Source: Klebsiella sp. RHBSTW-00484 (GTDB lineage: Bacteria; Pseudomonadota; Gammaproteobacteria; Enterobacterales; Enterobacteriaceae). Taken from it: a DNA stretch of 64,000 nt. Numbering within the stretch: position 1 is the stretch's first letter; each line of letters opens with the position of its first letter. Of this stretch, positions 19,361 through 29,064 are shown in pieces. A program made the position numbers and the translations under genes. The stretch is taken from positions 5,022,001 through 5,086,000 of the forward strand of contig NZ_CP055481.1 of assembly GCF_013705725.1 (NCBI RefSeq), written 5' to 3'. The notes under the pieces are model-generated. The model was not told the origin of the DNA, searched no databases, and worked only from the letters and a program-made list of their open reading frames with translations.

Positions 19361-19486
19361 ATAGCCTAAATAATTCGAGTTGCATCACGGCGGCAACTAA
19401 GCGCATCCCTGGGAACGTACAAATAGTACGTGACCGGGGTAAGCGCAGGCAGCCAACAAAGATGCGGCTTGAAGTATGACGGGTAT
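19361..19486 (+). repeat. ERIC element (about 126 bp)
   Basis: The sequence from ATAGCCTAAATAATTCGAGT through the core CCTGGGAACGTAC/GTACGTGACCGGGG to TATGACGGGTAT matches my recollection of the ERIC/IRU consensus in order, and its length of 126 bp equals the classic size. It is transcribed as part of the leader of the permease gene, ending 27 bp before its ATG, where it could fold into a long hairpin in the mRNA. Confidence 0.85.
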
Positions 19487-19512
19487 AAACAAAACTAACA
19501 AAGGTAAACCCT

Positions 19513-20916
19513 ATGCAATTAGATAGCCCGCTTCCTGCTGCGGCATCCGTCAATAAAACACGGCCGCAGGTGATCTGGATTTGTCTGCTGGCGGCCCTCG
19601 CCGGTTTGTTATTTGGCCTGGATATTGGCGTCATCTCCGGCGCGCTCCCGCTTATCGCCAAAGAATATCATCTGCTTGATAACCAACAAGAATGGATCGT
19701 CAGTTCAATGATGGTCGGTGCCGCAGCAGCAACCCTGTGCAGCGGTTTTCTGGCCTATCGGTTAGGACGTAAATATGCCCTGTTAATTGCTGCTGGCTCA
19801 TTCTGTATCGGTGCCATTATTTGCACCTGTGCCGTCAGCGCGGATATGTTAATCGCCGGGCGCCTGATTCTCGGCGTAGGACTCGGAGTCGCATCTTACG
19901 CAACGCCTCTGTATCTTTCTGAAATTACGCCAAAAAATATCCGTGGTGCGATGATTTCCGCTTATCAGTTAATGATTGCTCTCGGAATTTTAATTGTCTT
20001 TCTGACCAATACTGCGTTTAGCTATAGCGGCAACTGGCGTGGAATGCTGTTGGTTGTGGCTATCCCATCACTGATTTTCCTTTTTGGCGCTTTGTTCCTG
20101 CCTCGCAGCCCACGCTGGCTGATGATGCATGGCAGAGAAGAGGATGCCAGAGTCGTATTGCTACGCCTGCGCAACAGCCGCGAAGAGGTTGAAAGCGAAC
20201 TGCAGGAAATTAAAGAACAGCTTAAAGTTAAACAACACGGCTGGCATTTATTTAAAGAAAATAAACACTTTCGCCGTAGCGTCGGATTAGGGGTCGTCCT
20301 GCAAATCATGCAACAGTTCTCCGGCGTCAATGTGATGATGTACTACGCGCCACGCATCTTCCATGAAATTGGCTTTAGCTCCACGGCAGACCAAATGTGG
20401 GGAACGGTAATCGTTGGCCTGGTGATGACTATCGCTACCTTTATCGCCGTCGGCTTTGTCGACCGTTGGGGACGTAAGCCTATGCTGTATATTGGTTTTA
20501 TCACCATGGGTATTGCGATGAGCGTGGTTGGTTCACTACTGGGTGGTGACGCGTTATCGACTCTGGAGAAAGGCGTTACCGTCACCATGTTACTGCTGTT
20601 TATCGTCGGTTTTTCTATGTCAGCAGGCCCGTTAATCTGGCTATTGTGCTCCGAAATTCAGCCATTAAAAGGGCGCGAATTTGGTATTACCTGCTCCACG
20701 TTTACCTGCCATATCGCCGGGATGATTGTCAGTGCGACCTTCCTGTCGCTACTCAATACATTAGGTAGCGCTCATACGTTCTACTTATACGCTTTATTAA
20801 ATCTCACAGCCATTATCATTATTTATTTCTTTGTTCCTGAAACCAAAAATATTTCACTGGAAAAAATCGAACAGAACCTAATGGCAGGAAAAAAATTACG
20901 CAACATTGGCCGATGA
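19513..20916 (+). CDS. MFS sugar:proton symporter (GalP/AraE/XylE type)
   Basis: A 467-residue twelve-helix transporter of the sugar porter family. Signatures include FGLDIGVISGALP in helix 1, the RLGRKYALLIAA loop after helix 2, PLYLSEITPKNIRGA after helix 4, LPRSPRWLM before the central loop, QQFSGVNVMMYYAPRIF in helix 7 and FVPETKNISLEKIE at the C-terminus. The QQxSG motif contacts hexoses in GalP/XylE. Position upstream of an alpha-galactosidase suggests uptake of an alpha-galactoside such as melibiose, or of the released galactose; the choice is inference. The alpha-galactosidase gene follows after 18 bp. Confidence 0.88.
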   Translation: MQLDSPLPAAASVNKTRPQVIWICLLAALAGLLFGLDIGVISGALPLIAKEYHLLDNQQEWIVSSMMVGAAAATLCSGFLAYRLGRKYALLIAAGSFCIGAIICTCAVSADMLIAGRLILGVGLGVASYATPLYLSEITPKNIRGAMISAYQLMIALGILIVFLTNTAFSYSGNWRGMLLVVAIPSLIFLFGALFLPRSPRWLMMHGREEDARVVLLRLRNSREEVESELQEIKEQLKVKQHGWHLFKENKHFRRSVGLGVVLQIMQQFSGVNVMMYYAPRIFHEIGFSSTADQMWGTVIVGLVMTIATFIAVGFVDRWGRKPMLYIGFITMGIAMSVVGSLLGGDALSTLEKGVTVTMLLLFIVGFSMSAGPLIWLLCSEIQPLKGREFGITCSTFTCHIAGMIVSATFLSLLNTLGSAHTFYLYALLNLTAIIIIYFFVPETKNISLEKIEQNLMAGKKLRNIGR

Positions 20917-20934
20917 TAAAAGGGAGTATCGGAC

Positions 20935-22986
20935 ATGAATTTTATAGAATTTACTGAAGATAATTTGCATATTTCTTTTTCGCTTAATGAAAAACAGCAA
21001 ATTTATATTAGCCGGTTTTCAACAACCTCGGATTCTGCAGCACACGGGGAGTTTCCGCTGGTACAGGTACATGCCAGCGGCTACAACCAAAACGATCATC
21101 ATGCCCGGAAGCATACCGGCAGCGAACCGGGTTCATCGTTACGCTACCAGTCCCATCGTTTTAGCGAAAATAAGCTGGGCAAGAAGCTTGAAATCAGCCT
21201 TAGCGGTGAAGCGATCGGCGTCTGCTGGCATCTTCAGCATTTTCGCGACACGCACTCGGTGCGAGTCTGGAGCGATGTACGCAATGACTCCCCGGAACAC
21301 ATCGGCCTGGAATATATCAGCTCCTTAACGCTGTTTGCCATTGATAGCAAGCCGTGGGAAAAAACCACGCTTCTGCACTTACCGCACAATAACTGGTATG
21401 GCGAAGCTCAATGGAAGAGCCGCACGCTCCCGGAACTCGGGTTGGATAAGGTAAACCATTTTTCACTCGATCGTCTCTCGATAGAAAACACCGGCACCTG
21501 GTCCAGCATCGGTTATTTACCCTGCGCCGCTTTTGAGGATACCTCAGCAGGCACCACGCTACTGTGGCAGATTGAACATAGCGGCTCATGGCAGTGGGAA
21601 ATCGGCGATTTCCGCGATCGACTCTACTTGCAGGTCAGCGGACCAACCGAGAATGAAAGCCACTGGTGGAAAAATCTTGCGCCGGGGGAAACCTTCACTT
21701 CCGTGCCGGTCGCCGTTGCACTGGTCCAGGGGGGGTTACAAGAAGCACTACAGGAAATCACTCGTTATCGGCGAAAAATAGTGCGCCCGTCGGCGGATAA
21801 CCAGCGGCTCCCGGTGATATTCAATGACTATATGAACTGTCTGTCCGGCGATCCGACTACCGCGAAACTGCTGCCGTTGATTGATGCCGCCGCGAAGGCG
21901 GGATGTGAATACTTTTGTATCGACTGCGGCTGGTACTCTGACGGTGAATGGTGGGATGGTGTCGGCGAATGGCTCCCCGCACCAACGCGCTTCCCTGGAG
22001 GGATCCGCGAACCGCTCGATTATATTATAGCCAAAGGTATGAAATCAGGATTGTGGCTGGAACTGGAAGTGATGGGAATTGCCTGTCCGCTGGCGCAATC
22101 CTTACCTGATGAGTGTTTTTTCCTGCGCCACGGCAAACGGGTCATTGACCACCAGCGCTATCAGCTGGATTTTCGCCACCCTTTAGTTCTGGAGCATGCC
22201 GACCGGGTTATTTCCCGCCTGGTTGAGGAGTATGGAATCAGCTATATCAAAATGGATTACAACATCAATGCGGGCAGCGGGACCGACTACGCCGCCGATA
22301 GCCCCGGCGACGGACTGCTACAGCACAATAGGGCTTATCTTAGCTGGCTGAAAAACACCATGGCTCGCTACCCGCAACTGGTGATTGAAAACTGCGGCAG
22401 CGGCGGATTGCGCATGGATTACGCGCTTTTGCAGCAGCACAGCATTCAATCCGTAACCGATCAGACTGATTACCGCTTAGTGGCATCTATCGCCGCCGCG
22501 GCAGCCTCTGCGGTCACGCCTGAACAGGCCGCCATTTGGTCTTATCCCTTACGTGAAGGCGATCGTGAAGAAGTGGTGATGAACATGGTTAACAGCATGC
22601 TGCTGCGGGTTCATCAAAGCGGGCATCTGGCGGAACTGAGCGAAGAGCGTTTCACATTGGTTCAGGAAGGGATCGCACTGTATAAATCGTTTCGCCAGCA
22701 AATCCCCCACCTGGAGCCTTTTTGGCCGCTAGGAATGCCCTCTTTCGCTTCACCATGGCTGGCATTCGGCCTGCGTAACGAAAATGAAGCCTGGCTGGCG
22801 GTCTGGCGAATGGAAAGTGAACAGGGCTCAATCACGCTGCCGCTTGATGACGTCTCACAAGCCAGCTGCGTTTACCCGCGCTTTGCCAAAGCGCTCTGTC
22901 TGCCTGAATTCAACAAACATGAATTGATGATTTCACTACCGGAGAAACTGACCGCCAGGTTGTTTCATCTTACCTTCACCCACTAA
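20935..22986 (+). CDS. GH36 alpha-galactosidase
   Basis: A 683-residue cytoplasmic glycosidase of family GH36 (RafA/AgaA-like), about 25 residues shorter than RafA. The N-terminal beta-supersandwich is followed by the (beta/alpha)8 barrel with CEYFCIDCGWYSDGEWWDGV. The nucleophile Asp441 is in ISYIKMDYN, and ENCGSGGLRMDYALLQ precedes VTDQTDYR (about 508-514), which supplies the acid/base Asp. There is no signal peptide, so substrate must be imported, fitting the upstream permease. It hydrolyses terminal alpha-1,6-galactose in melibiose or raffinose-type sugars by family. A strong terminator follows. Confidence 0.93.
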   Translation: MNFIEFTEDNLHISFSLNEKQQIYISRFSTTSDSAAHGEFPLVQVHASGYNQNDHHARKHTGSEPGSSLRYQSHRFSENKLGKKLEISLSGEAIGVCWHLQHFRDTHSVRVWSDVRNDSPEHIGLEYISSLTLFAIDSKPWEKTTLLHLPHNNWYGEAQWKSRTLPELGLDKVNHFSLDRLSIENTGTWSSIGYLPCAAFEDTSAGTTLLWQIEHSGSWQWEIGDFRDRLYLQVSGPTENESHWWKNLAPGETFTSVPVAVALVQGGLQEALQEITRYRRKIVRPSADNQRLPVIFNDYMNCLSGDPTTAKLLPLIDAAAKAGCEYFCIDCGWYSDGEWWDGVGEWLPAPTRFPGGIREPLDYIIAKGMKSGLWLELEVMGIACPLAQSLPDECFFLRHGKRVIDHQRYQLDFRHPLVLEHADRVISRLVEEYGISYIKMDYNINAGSGTDYAADSPGDGLLQHNRAYLSWLKNTMARYPQLVIENCGSGGLRMDYALLQQHSIQSVTDQTDYRLVASIAAAAASAVTPEQAAIWSYPLREGDREEVVMNMVNSMLLRVHQSGHLAELSEERFTLVQEGIALYKSFRQQIPHLEPFWPLGMPSFASPWLAFGLRNENEAWLAVWRMESEQGSITLPLDDVSQASCVYPRFAKALCLPEFNKHELMISLPEKLTARLFHLTFTH

Positions 22987-22992
22987 ACGAAA

Positions 22993-23016
22993 ACCGCCTC
23001 CCGATTGGGAGGCGGT
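22993..23016. terminator. Bidirectional terminator (alpha-galactosidase / yacL)
   Basis: ACCGCCTCCC-gatt-GGGAGGCGGT is a perfect 10-bp stem with a tetraloop in the 32-bp gap between convergent genes. Confidence 0.85.
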
Positions 23017-23018
23017 CA

Positions 23019-23381
23019 TCAACGCTGCTGCATGAACTCACGGTATGCGGCAACGACCTGTAAAAAATCCTCAACGCCGCACAGAGAGAGGCTTTCTTCG
23101 TCATAATAGCTCATCCCCTCCTCCATCTCATCGCCAGAAAAATCCAGCTGATTAGCGCGGATCATCACTTCTTCACCATCCAGCCATAATGTGTATTCAT
23201 GACCAGTACGTTGCCAGGATCGTTCACTGCCTTTGACGGTGCGTGCGGCCTGCTCCACTTCATCCAGCAGGGCGAGGTTATCTTTAACCTCTTCATTGAA
23301 CCAGTGGCCTATCACTTCATGGTCCATCGACATTCGCACCTTTACCACTCCGGTAATATCGCGCAGAAATTCGTAATCCAT
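23019..23381 (-). CDS. yacL: YacL (UPF0231 family protein)
   Basis: A 120-residue acidic protein starting [20 protein letters not shown], which I recognise as YacL of the UPF0231 family. No catalytic motif is apparent: it is a small, strongly acidic ([20 protein letters not shown]) cytoplasmic protein conserved in gamma-proteobacteria next to acnB. Function is unknown. The gene has its usual position upstream of speED and downstream of acnB, on the same strand as acnB, and is intact. Confidence 0.92.
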   Translation of the reverse strand: MDYEFLRDITGVVKVRMSMDHEVIGHWFNEEVKDNLALLDEVEQAARTVKGSERSWQRTGHEYTLWLDGEEVMIRANQLDFSGDEMEEGMSYYDEESLSLCGVEDFLQVVAAYREFMQQR

Positions 23382-23492
23382 AGTCTTTTCCTCTGCAAGG
23401 GCAATGCGTCACCGCTGCACTGTACCCATAGGGTAATTATCGCAGCAGTAAGAGAGAAAAAAAGCGTAGCGAGCGGAGGGATTGGAAATAAA

Positions 23493-23524
23493 AATGCCCG
23501 GTGATGTAAAGTTCACCGGGCATT
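23493..23524 (-). terminator. Terminator of acnB
   Basis: AATGCCCGGTGA / TCACCGGGCATT is a perfect 12-bp stem with an 8-nt loop. On the minus strand it is followed by TTTTATTT, 33 bp after the acnB stop. Confidence 0.87.
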
Positions 23525-23556
23525 GAAGGGTTTATGTACGAAATAGACTTATCGCA

Positions 23557-26154
23557 TTACACCGCGGTCTGGAAAATCACGCCGTCAGCTTTTTCCGTGT
23601 ACTGACCCAGCTGATCGAAGTTCAGATAGCGGTAGGTGTCTGCCGCCGTCTTCTCTACCTGCGCAACATAGGTCTGGTACTCGTCCGGCGTCGGCAGCTT
23701 ACCGATAAGCGCCGCGACTGCCGCCAGCTCCGCAGAAGCCAGGAAGACGTTCGCCCCGGTGCCTAAACGGTTCGGGAAGTTACGGGTTGAGGTCGAAACC
23801 ACCGTCGCACCGTCCGCTACGCGCGCCTGGTTACCCATACACAGGGAACAACCCGGGATTTCAATACGCGCACCGCTCTTACCAAACACGCTGTAGTAGC
23901 CTTCTTCGGTCAGCTGCGCTGCGTCCATACGGGTTGGCGGCGCCACCCACAGGCGGGTTGGCAGCTGCCCTTTGTGGCTGTCCAGCAGCTTACCGGCAGC
24001 ACGGAAGTGGCCGATGTTGGTCATGCAGGAACCGATAAACACTTCGTCGATCTTCTCGCCCTGCACGTCAGACAGCAGACGCGCATCGTCCGGATCGTTC
24101 GGCGCACACAGGATGGGCTCTTTAATGTCAGCCAGATCGATGTCGATCACCGCGGCATATTCGGCATCCGCATCACCTTCCAGTAATTCAGGTTCCGCCA
24201 GCCATTTTTCCATACCCTGCACGCGACGTTCCAGCGTCCGGCGATCGCCGTAGCCTTCTGCGATCATCCACTTCAGCAGGACGATGTTGGAGGTCAGGTA
24301 CTCAACGATCGGCTCTTTGTTCAGTTTGATGGTACAACCGGCAGCAGAACGTTCGGCGGAAGCATCGGTCAGTTCAAACGCCTGCTCGACTTTCAGATCC
24401 GGCAGACCTTCGATTTCCAGGATGCGGCCGGAGAAGATGTTTTTCTTGCCTTTCTTCTCAACGGTCAGCAGGCCCTGACGGATCGCATACAGCGGGATCG
24501 CGTGCACCAGATCGCGCAGGGTGATACCCGGCTGCATCTTGCCTTTGAAACGAACTAAAACGGATTCCGGCATATCCAGCGGCATCACGCCGGTCGCGGC
24601 AGCAAACGCCACCAGACCCGAGCCCGCCGGGAAGGAGATACCGATTGGGAAACGGGTATGGGAGTCACCGCCGGTACCGACGGTATCCGGCAGCAGCATA
24701 CGGTTCAGCCAGGAGTGGATAACGCCATCGCCCGGACGCAGTGAGACGCCGCCACGGTTCATAATGAAGTCCGGCAGCGTATGGTGTGTGGTGACGTCAA
24801 CCGGCTTCGGATACGCCGCCGTGTGGCAGAAGGACTGCATCACCAGGTCAGATGAGAAGCCCAGGCACGCCAGGTCTTTCAGTTCATCACGGGTCATTGG
24901 ACCGGTGGTGTCCTGAGAGCCGACGGAAGTCATCTTCGGCTCGCAGTAAGCACCCGGACGAATACCGGCCACGCCGCAGGCGCGACCCACCATTTTCTGC
25001 GCCAGGGAGTAACCACGGCTACTTTCCGCCACGTCTTTCGCCTGACGAAAAACGTCGCTGTGCGGCAGACCCAGCGCTTCACGCGCTTTGGTGGTCAGGC
25101 CGCGACCGATAATCAGCGGAATACGGCCACCGGCACGCACTTCGTCGACCAGAACGTCGGTTTTCAGTTCGAAGTTAGCCAGCAGTTCGTTGGTTTCGTG
25201 GTTGCGCACTTCACCTTTGAACGGATAAACGTCAATCACGTCACCCATGTTCAGTTTGTTGACGTCCACTTCAATCGGCAGCGCGCCCGCATCTTCCATG
25301 GTGTTGAAGAAGATAGGGGCAATTTTACCCCCGAGGCACAGACCGCCGCCGCGCTTGTTCGGCACGTTCGGGATGTCATCGCCCATGAACCACAGCACCG
25401 AGTTAGTGGCCGATTTACGTGATGAACCGGTCCCCACCACATCGCCAACGTAGGCCAGCGGAAAACCTTTCTGCTGCAACGCTTCGATCTGTTTGATCGG
25501 GCCAACAACGCCAGGCTGATCCGGGTCGATTCCTTCACGGGCGTTTTTCAGCATCGCCAGAGCGTGCAGCGGGATATCCGGGCGGGACCAGGCATCAGGG
25601 GCCGGAGACAGGTCATCGGTATTGGTTTCACCGGTGACTTTAAAAACGGTGACGGTGATTTTGTCCGCCAGCTGCGGACGGTTCAGGAACCACTCGGCGT
25701 CAGCCCAGGATTGCATCACCTGTCTGGCATATTCATTGCCTGCTTTGGCTTTCTCTTCTACGTCGTAGAAGTTATCGAACATCAGCAGGGTATGGGACAG
25801 TGCTTTCGCGGCAATCGGCGCAAGTTTTGCGTCGTCCAGCGCATCAATCAGCGGATGAATGTTGTAACCGCCCTGCATGGTGCCCAGCAGTTCGATGGCT
25901 TTTTCAGGGGTCACCAGCGGGGAAGTCGCTTCGCCTTTGGCGATTGCGGCAAGGAATCCGGCTTTAACATAGGCGGCTTCGTCGACGCCCGGCGGTACGC
26001 GGTTAATTAACAGATCTAACAGGAATTCTTCTTCGCCAGCAGGCGGATTCTTCAGCAGCTCAACCAGGCCGGCCATTTGGGTTGCATCTAAGGGTTTTGC
26101 AACAATCCCTTCGGCGGCACGCTCAGCTACGTGCTCACGATATTCTTTTAGCAC
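23557..26154 (-). CDS. acnB: Aconitate hydratase B
   Basis: An 865-residue aconitase B, identical in length to the E. coli enzyme, interconverting citrate and isocitrate in the TCA cycle. The N-terminal HEAT-like domain ([20 protein letters not shown]) is followed by the swivelling domain, which in AcnB is N-terminal. The catalytic domains carry the cysteine ligands of the 4Fe-4S cluster ([12 protein letters not shown] and [11 protein letters not shown]). Apo-AcnB also binds mRNA as an iron-responsive regulator by family knowledge. It is single-gene, divergent from yacH. Confidence 0.96.
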   Translation of the reverse strand: MLKEYREHVAERAAEGIVAKPLDATQMAGLVELLKNPPAGEEEFLLDLLINRVPPGVDEAAYVKAGFLAAIAKGEATSPLVTPEKAIELLGTMQGGYNIHPLIDALDDAKLAPIAAKALSHTLLMFDNFYDVEEKAKAGNEYARQVMQSWADAEWFLNRPQLADKITVTVFKVTGETNTDDLSPAPDAWSRPDIPLHALAMLKNAREGIDPDQPGVVGPIKQIEALQQKGFPLAYVGDVVGTGSSRKSATNSVLWFMGDDIPNVPNKRGGGLCLGGKIAPIFFNTMEDAGALPIEVDVNKLNMGDVIDVYPFKGEVRNHETNELLANFELKTDVLVDEVRAGGRIPLIIGRGLTTKAREALGLPHSDVFRQAKDVAESSRGYSLAQKMVGRACGVAGIRPGAYCEPKMTSVGSQDTTGPMTRDELKDLACLGFSSDLVMQSFCHTAAYPKPVDVTTHHTLPDFIMNRGGVSLRPGDGVIHSWLNRMLLPDTVGTGGDSHTRFPIGISFPAGSGLVAFAAATGVMPLDMPESVLVRFKGKMQPGITLRDLVHAIPLYAIRQGLLTVEKKGKKNIFSGRILEIEGLPDLKVEQAFELTDASAERSAAGCTIKLNKEPIVEYLTSNIVLLKWMIAEGYGDRRTLERRVQGMEKWLAEPELLEGDADAEYAAVIDIDLADIKEPILCAPNDPDDARLLSDVQGEKIDEVFIGSCMTNIGHFRAAGKLLDSHKGQLPTRLWVAPPTRMDAAQLTEEGYYSVFGKSGARIEIPGCSLCMGNQARVADGATVVSTSTRNFPNRLGTGANVFLASAELAAVAALIGKLPTPDEYQTYVAQVEKTAADTYRYLNFDQLGQYTEKADGVIFQTAV

Positions 26155-26509
26155 GACGGTATCTCCTCGCTCTCATTGTCATATGCGGTCGGCGATCTCT
26201 TCACGCTCCTGTGAGACAGCAGTTTGTAGGGTAAATGCCCGATACCGCGTCGGCAGCATAGCAGGATTTTAGGGAGGTGTTAATCTGTTTACAAAAAAGC
26301 AACATTAAAAATTAGCTGAATCGTTAAGGGCAGAATATTGCAGGTTTTCTGTCAGTTTACTGGAATATAAAATTAATTCTGTTACACATCGCTGACCAAA
26401 ATCCCAACAAAAATCAAAAACGCAAATAGGGTCTCTTTATACTCAGGCAATCCCCCGTATTTCGACAATACTATGTCGAAACGGGCCAACTTCTGTGCCA
26501 GGAGTCATC
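26155..26509. other. Intergenic region between acnB and yacH
   Basis: These 355 bp separate divergent acnB and yacH and must hold both promoters. The middle is AT-rich (26280-26420). I see no gene, no RNA gene and no convincing palindromic operator. An inverted-repeat-like TTTCGACAATACTATGTCGAAA lies about 30-50 bp upstream of the yacH start and could be a regulator site or leader hairpin. Confidence 0.5.
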
Positions 26510-28147
26510 ATGACGCTGCCTTTCAAACCCCATGTGCTCGCACTGCTTTGCAGCGCCGGGTTATTAGCCGCCGCGGGTACGCTCTATATTAAAAGCCGGG
26601 AACCACAATCCGTTCCCGAACCTTCGGTCGTGGCGCAGGCCGCGCCTGTGCCAGCCGCTGCTCAACCAGTGACGACCACTTATACCCCAGCGCAGATCGA
26701 TCAGTGGGTGGCGCCAATCGCGCTGTATCCGGACAACCTATTGTCACAGGTGCTGATGGCCTCCACCTACCCAAGCAACGTAATACAGGCGGTGCAGTGG
26801 TCGCAGGATAATCCCACCATGAAAGGCGATCCGGCGGTACAGGCGGTGGCCAATCAACCCTGGGATCCCAGCGTAAAATCGCTGGTCGCCTTCCCATCGC
26901 TGTTAGCGTTAATGGGAGAAAACCCGCCGTGGGTGGAGAATCTGGGTAACGCGTTTCTCGCCCAACCGCAGGATGTGATGGATTCGGTACAGCGCTTGCG
27001 CGCTATCGCCCAGCAAACCGGAACGTTGAAATCGACACCGCAGCAGAAAGTCAGTACCAGCGTGAAAAATGTCCCACCACCGCGCGCCCAAACCAAGAAT
27101 GGGGTAACGGTCGTTTCGACAGCTCCACCGGCTCCGACGGTCATCAAAATAGAATCCACCGATCCGCAGGTTGTCTATGTTCCCAACTACAATCCAGCCG
27201 TCGTTTACGGTACCTGGGCCAACACCGCCTATCCACCGGTCTATTTACCGCCGCCTCCGGGGGAGCAGTTCGCCGATAGCTTCGTCAAAGGTTTTGGTTA
27301 TAGCCTTGGCGTCGCCACAACGTACGCGTTATTCAGCAACATCGATTGGGATGATGACGATCACCACCATGATGATGACTATCACCATCACGATGATGAC
27401 CACCATGACGGCTACTCGCATAACGGTGATAACATCAACATCAATGTAAACAACTTCAATCACATAACGGGACAAAACTTGCCGGGCAATAATGCCAACT
27501 GGCAGCATAACCCAGCCTATCGCGGCAATATTCCTTACCCGAATAACAACGTCACGCAGCATTTCCATCAGACCAGTGTTCCAGGCGGGCTTAGCGCCAC
27601 CCAGCATCCACCGGTCGATCGTAATGAGCAGCGTCAGGCGGCAATGACCCAGTTGCAGCAGCGCACTGGTACCACGGCAACGGCGAGTAATCTGGCAACG
27701 CACTCCCCTTCCCGTGACGCGCAGCGCCAGGCCGCCTCACAGCAGCTACACCAGGTCACCCAGCGTAATAACTATCGTGGCTATGACAATACGCCTGCGG
27801 TAAAAAATAGCGCCACGCAGCAGCGTCGGGAAGCAGCCAAAAACCAGCTTCAACACCCGACAGCCCAACAGCAGCATCGGGAGACGGTGAAAGCGCAGGT
27901 TCAGCACCCCACTGCGCAGCAACAACAGCGCCGTGAACAGTTCCAGTCTGCAACGCCTGAACAGCGTCAGCAGAAGCTCGGTAATCTGCATGCCAATGCG
28001 CTAAGCGGTAACGACAGCCGCTCCCCCTCCTGGCAATCTCAACAAGAGCGAGGGCAACAGAGTCGTCATATCTCAGGTTTAAACAGCGAGCAGCGCAGCG
28101 CGGCCAGAGAACATCTTTCCGAACATCGTGAATTGCGTCGCCGCTGA
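26510..28147 (+). CDS. yacH: YacH, DUF3300 membrane-anchored protein
   Basis: A 545-residue protein with an N-terminal hydrophobic anchor or signal (HVLALLCSAGLLAAAGTLYI) and the DUF3300 domain (TYTPAQIDQWVAPIALYPDN to about residue 260). A striking Asp/His-rich tract (WDDDDHHHDDDYHHHDDDHH region, about residues 275-305) follows. The Gln/Arg-rich C-terminal half has three near-repeats of the form QHPTAQQQHRE. E. coli YacH shares this layout. The His/Asp cluster suggests metal binding, but no function is established. I start at 26510 because AGGAG precedes that ATG; the GTG at 26495 includes the ribosome site. The DUF2950 gene follows after 10 bp. Confidence 0.87.
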   Translation: MTLPFKPHVLALLCSAGLLAAAGTLYIKSREPQSVPEPSVVAQAAPVPAAAQPVTTTYTPAQIDQWVAPIALYPDNLLSQVLMASTYPSNVIQAVQWSQDNPTMKGDPAVQAVANQPWDPSVKSLVAFPSLLALMGENPPWVENLGNAFLAQPQDVMDSVQRLRAIAQQTGTLKSTPQQKVSTSVKNVPPPRAQTKNGVTVVSTAPPAPTVIKIESTDPQVVYVPNYNPAVVYGTWANTAYPPVYLPPPPGEQFADSFVKGFGYSLGVATTYALFSNIDWDDDDHHHDDDYHHHDDDHHDGYSHNGDNININVNNFNHITGQNLPGNNANWQHNPAYRGNIPYPNNNVTQHFHQTSVPGGLSATQHPPVDRNEQRQAAMTQLQQRTGTTATASNLATHSPSRDAQRQAASQQLHQVTQRNNYRGYDNTPAVKNSATQQRREAAKNQLQHPTAQQQHRETVKAQVQHPTAQQQQRREQFQSATPEQRQQKLGNLHANALSGNDSRSPSWQSQQERGQQSRHISGLNSEQRSAAREHLSEHRELRRR

Positions 28148-28157
28148 GGATAAGAAG

Positions 28158-28958
28158 ATGAAAAAGCACCTACAAATGACGCTGCTGGCGCTGGTCATGG
28201 CACCGATGATGGCTCTGGCACAGCAACAATTCTCCACGCCTGAACAAGCTGCAAACGCGCTGGCTGAGGCAATCAATCAGCATGATGAATCTGCGCTGGA
28301 TACGCTGCTCGGTGATAACTGGCAGCAGTTCTTACCGCCGGACGGCATTGCGCCTGATGCGGTAGACCGTTTTCAGCGTGACTGGCAAGTCAAACATAAC
28401 GTTGTTCGCCAGGACAATAGCGCGTGGCTGGACGTCGGCCAGGAAGAGTGGCGACTGCCCATTCCCATCATCAAGGGCGATGATGGCTGGCATTTTGATA
28501 TGGCTGCCGCAGAAGATGAAATTGTCACCCGCGCTATTGGCCGCAATGAGCTCTCAGCGATTCAGGCGATGCATGCTTATGTTGATGCCCAACAGGATTT
28601 CTATCAGTTAAATCACGCCTGGGCGCAGAAGATTATCAGCAGTGATGGCAAGAAAGATGGCCTCTACTGGCCTGCGACTCCAGGAGAAGCGCCCAGTCCG
28701 TTAGGGCCTGCCTTCAGTCCCGCTATGCCGGGCGAGGGATACCACGGTTATCATTTCCGCATTATTCCCAGCGATAGCGAGAAAGGCTTCGCCCTGCTCG
28801 CCTGGCCTGCGAGCTGGGGTGAAACAGGCGTGATGAGCTTTATTGTCAGCCAGGATGACAACGTCTATCAGGCGGACCTGGGGGAAGCGACGGAACAGAA
28901 AGCTGCGGCAATAAATCGCTACGGTGAACATGAACCGTGGAAACCTGTAGAAGAATAG
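28158..28958 (+). CDS. DUF2950 family exported protein
   Basis: A 266-residue protein with a signal peptide (KKHLQMTLLALVMAPMMALA) and a DUF2950 domain starting QQQFSTPEQAANALAEAINQ. DUF2950 proteins commonly sit next to DUF3300 proteins such as YacH, and here the two are 10 bp apart with a GAGGATAAGAAG ribosome site, so they are an operon and probably act together in the envelope. No enzyme motif is visible. The N-terminal half looks like an NTF2-like fold (HDESALDTLLGDNWQQFLPP), which is inference from pattern only. Confidence 0.82.
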   Translation: MKKHLQMTLLALVMAPMMALAQQQFSTPEQAANALAEAINQHDESALDTLLGDNWQQFLPPDGIAPDAVDRFQRDWQVKHNVVRQDNSAWLDVGQEEWRLPIPIIKGDDGWHFDMAAAEDEIVTRAIGRNELSAIQAMHAYVDAQQDFYQLNHAWAQKIISSDGKKDGLYWPATPGEAPSPLGPAFSPAMPGEGYHGYHFRIIPSDSEKGFALLAWPASWGETGVMSFIVSQDDNVYQADLGEATEQKAAAINRYGEHEPWKPVEE

Positions 28959-29064
28959 ATGGGGCATAAAAGCGGTCCACCATTCGGCTGAACGATCCAG
29001 TGGGTGTACGACACTAACCTCCATCAATTCTCTGACGGTTTTTTTCATGTTATCTGCATGGTAT

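Noticed and set aside
27340..27440. CRISPR-like repeats in yacH
   Set aside because: The repetitive CAC/GAT pattern encodes a His/Asp tract in frame; there are no spacers.
28959..29064. Possible IS or gene remnant between the DUF2950 gene and the fimbrial operon (reverse frame with KKTVRELMEVSVVHPLDRSA)
   Set aside because: The reading looks protein-like, but I could not connect it with any family and it is under 110 bp, so it is not listed as a feature.
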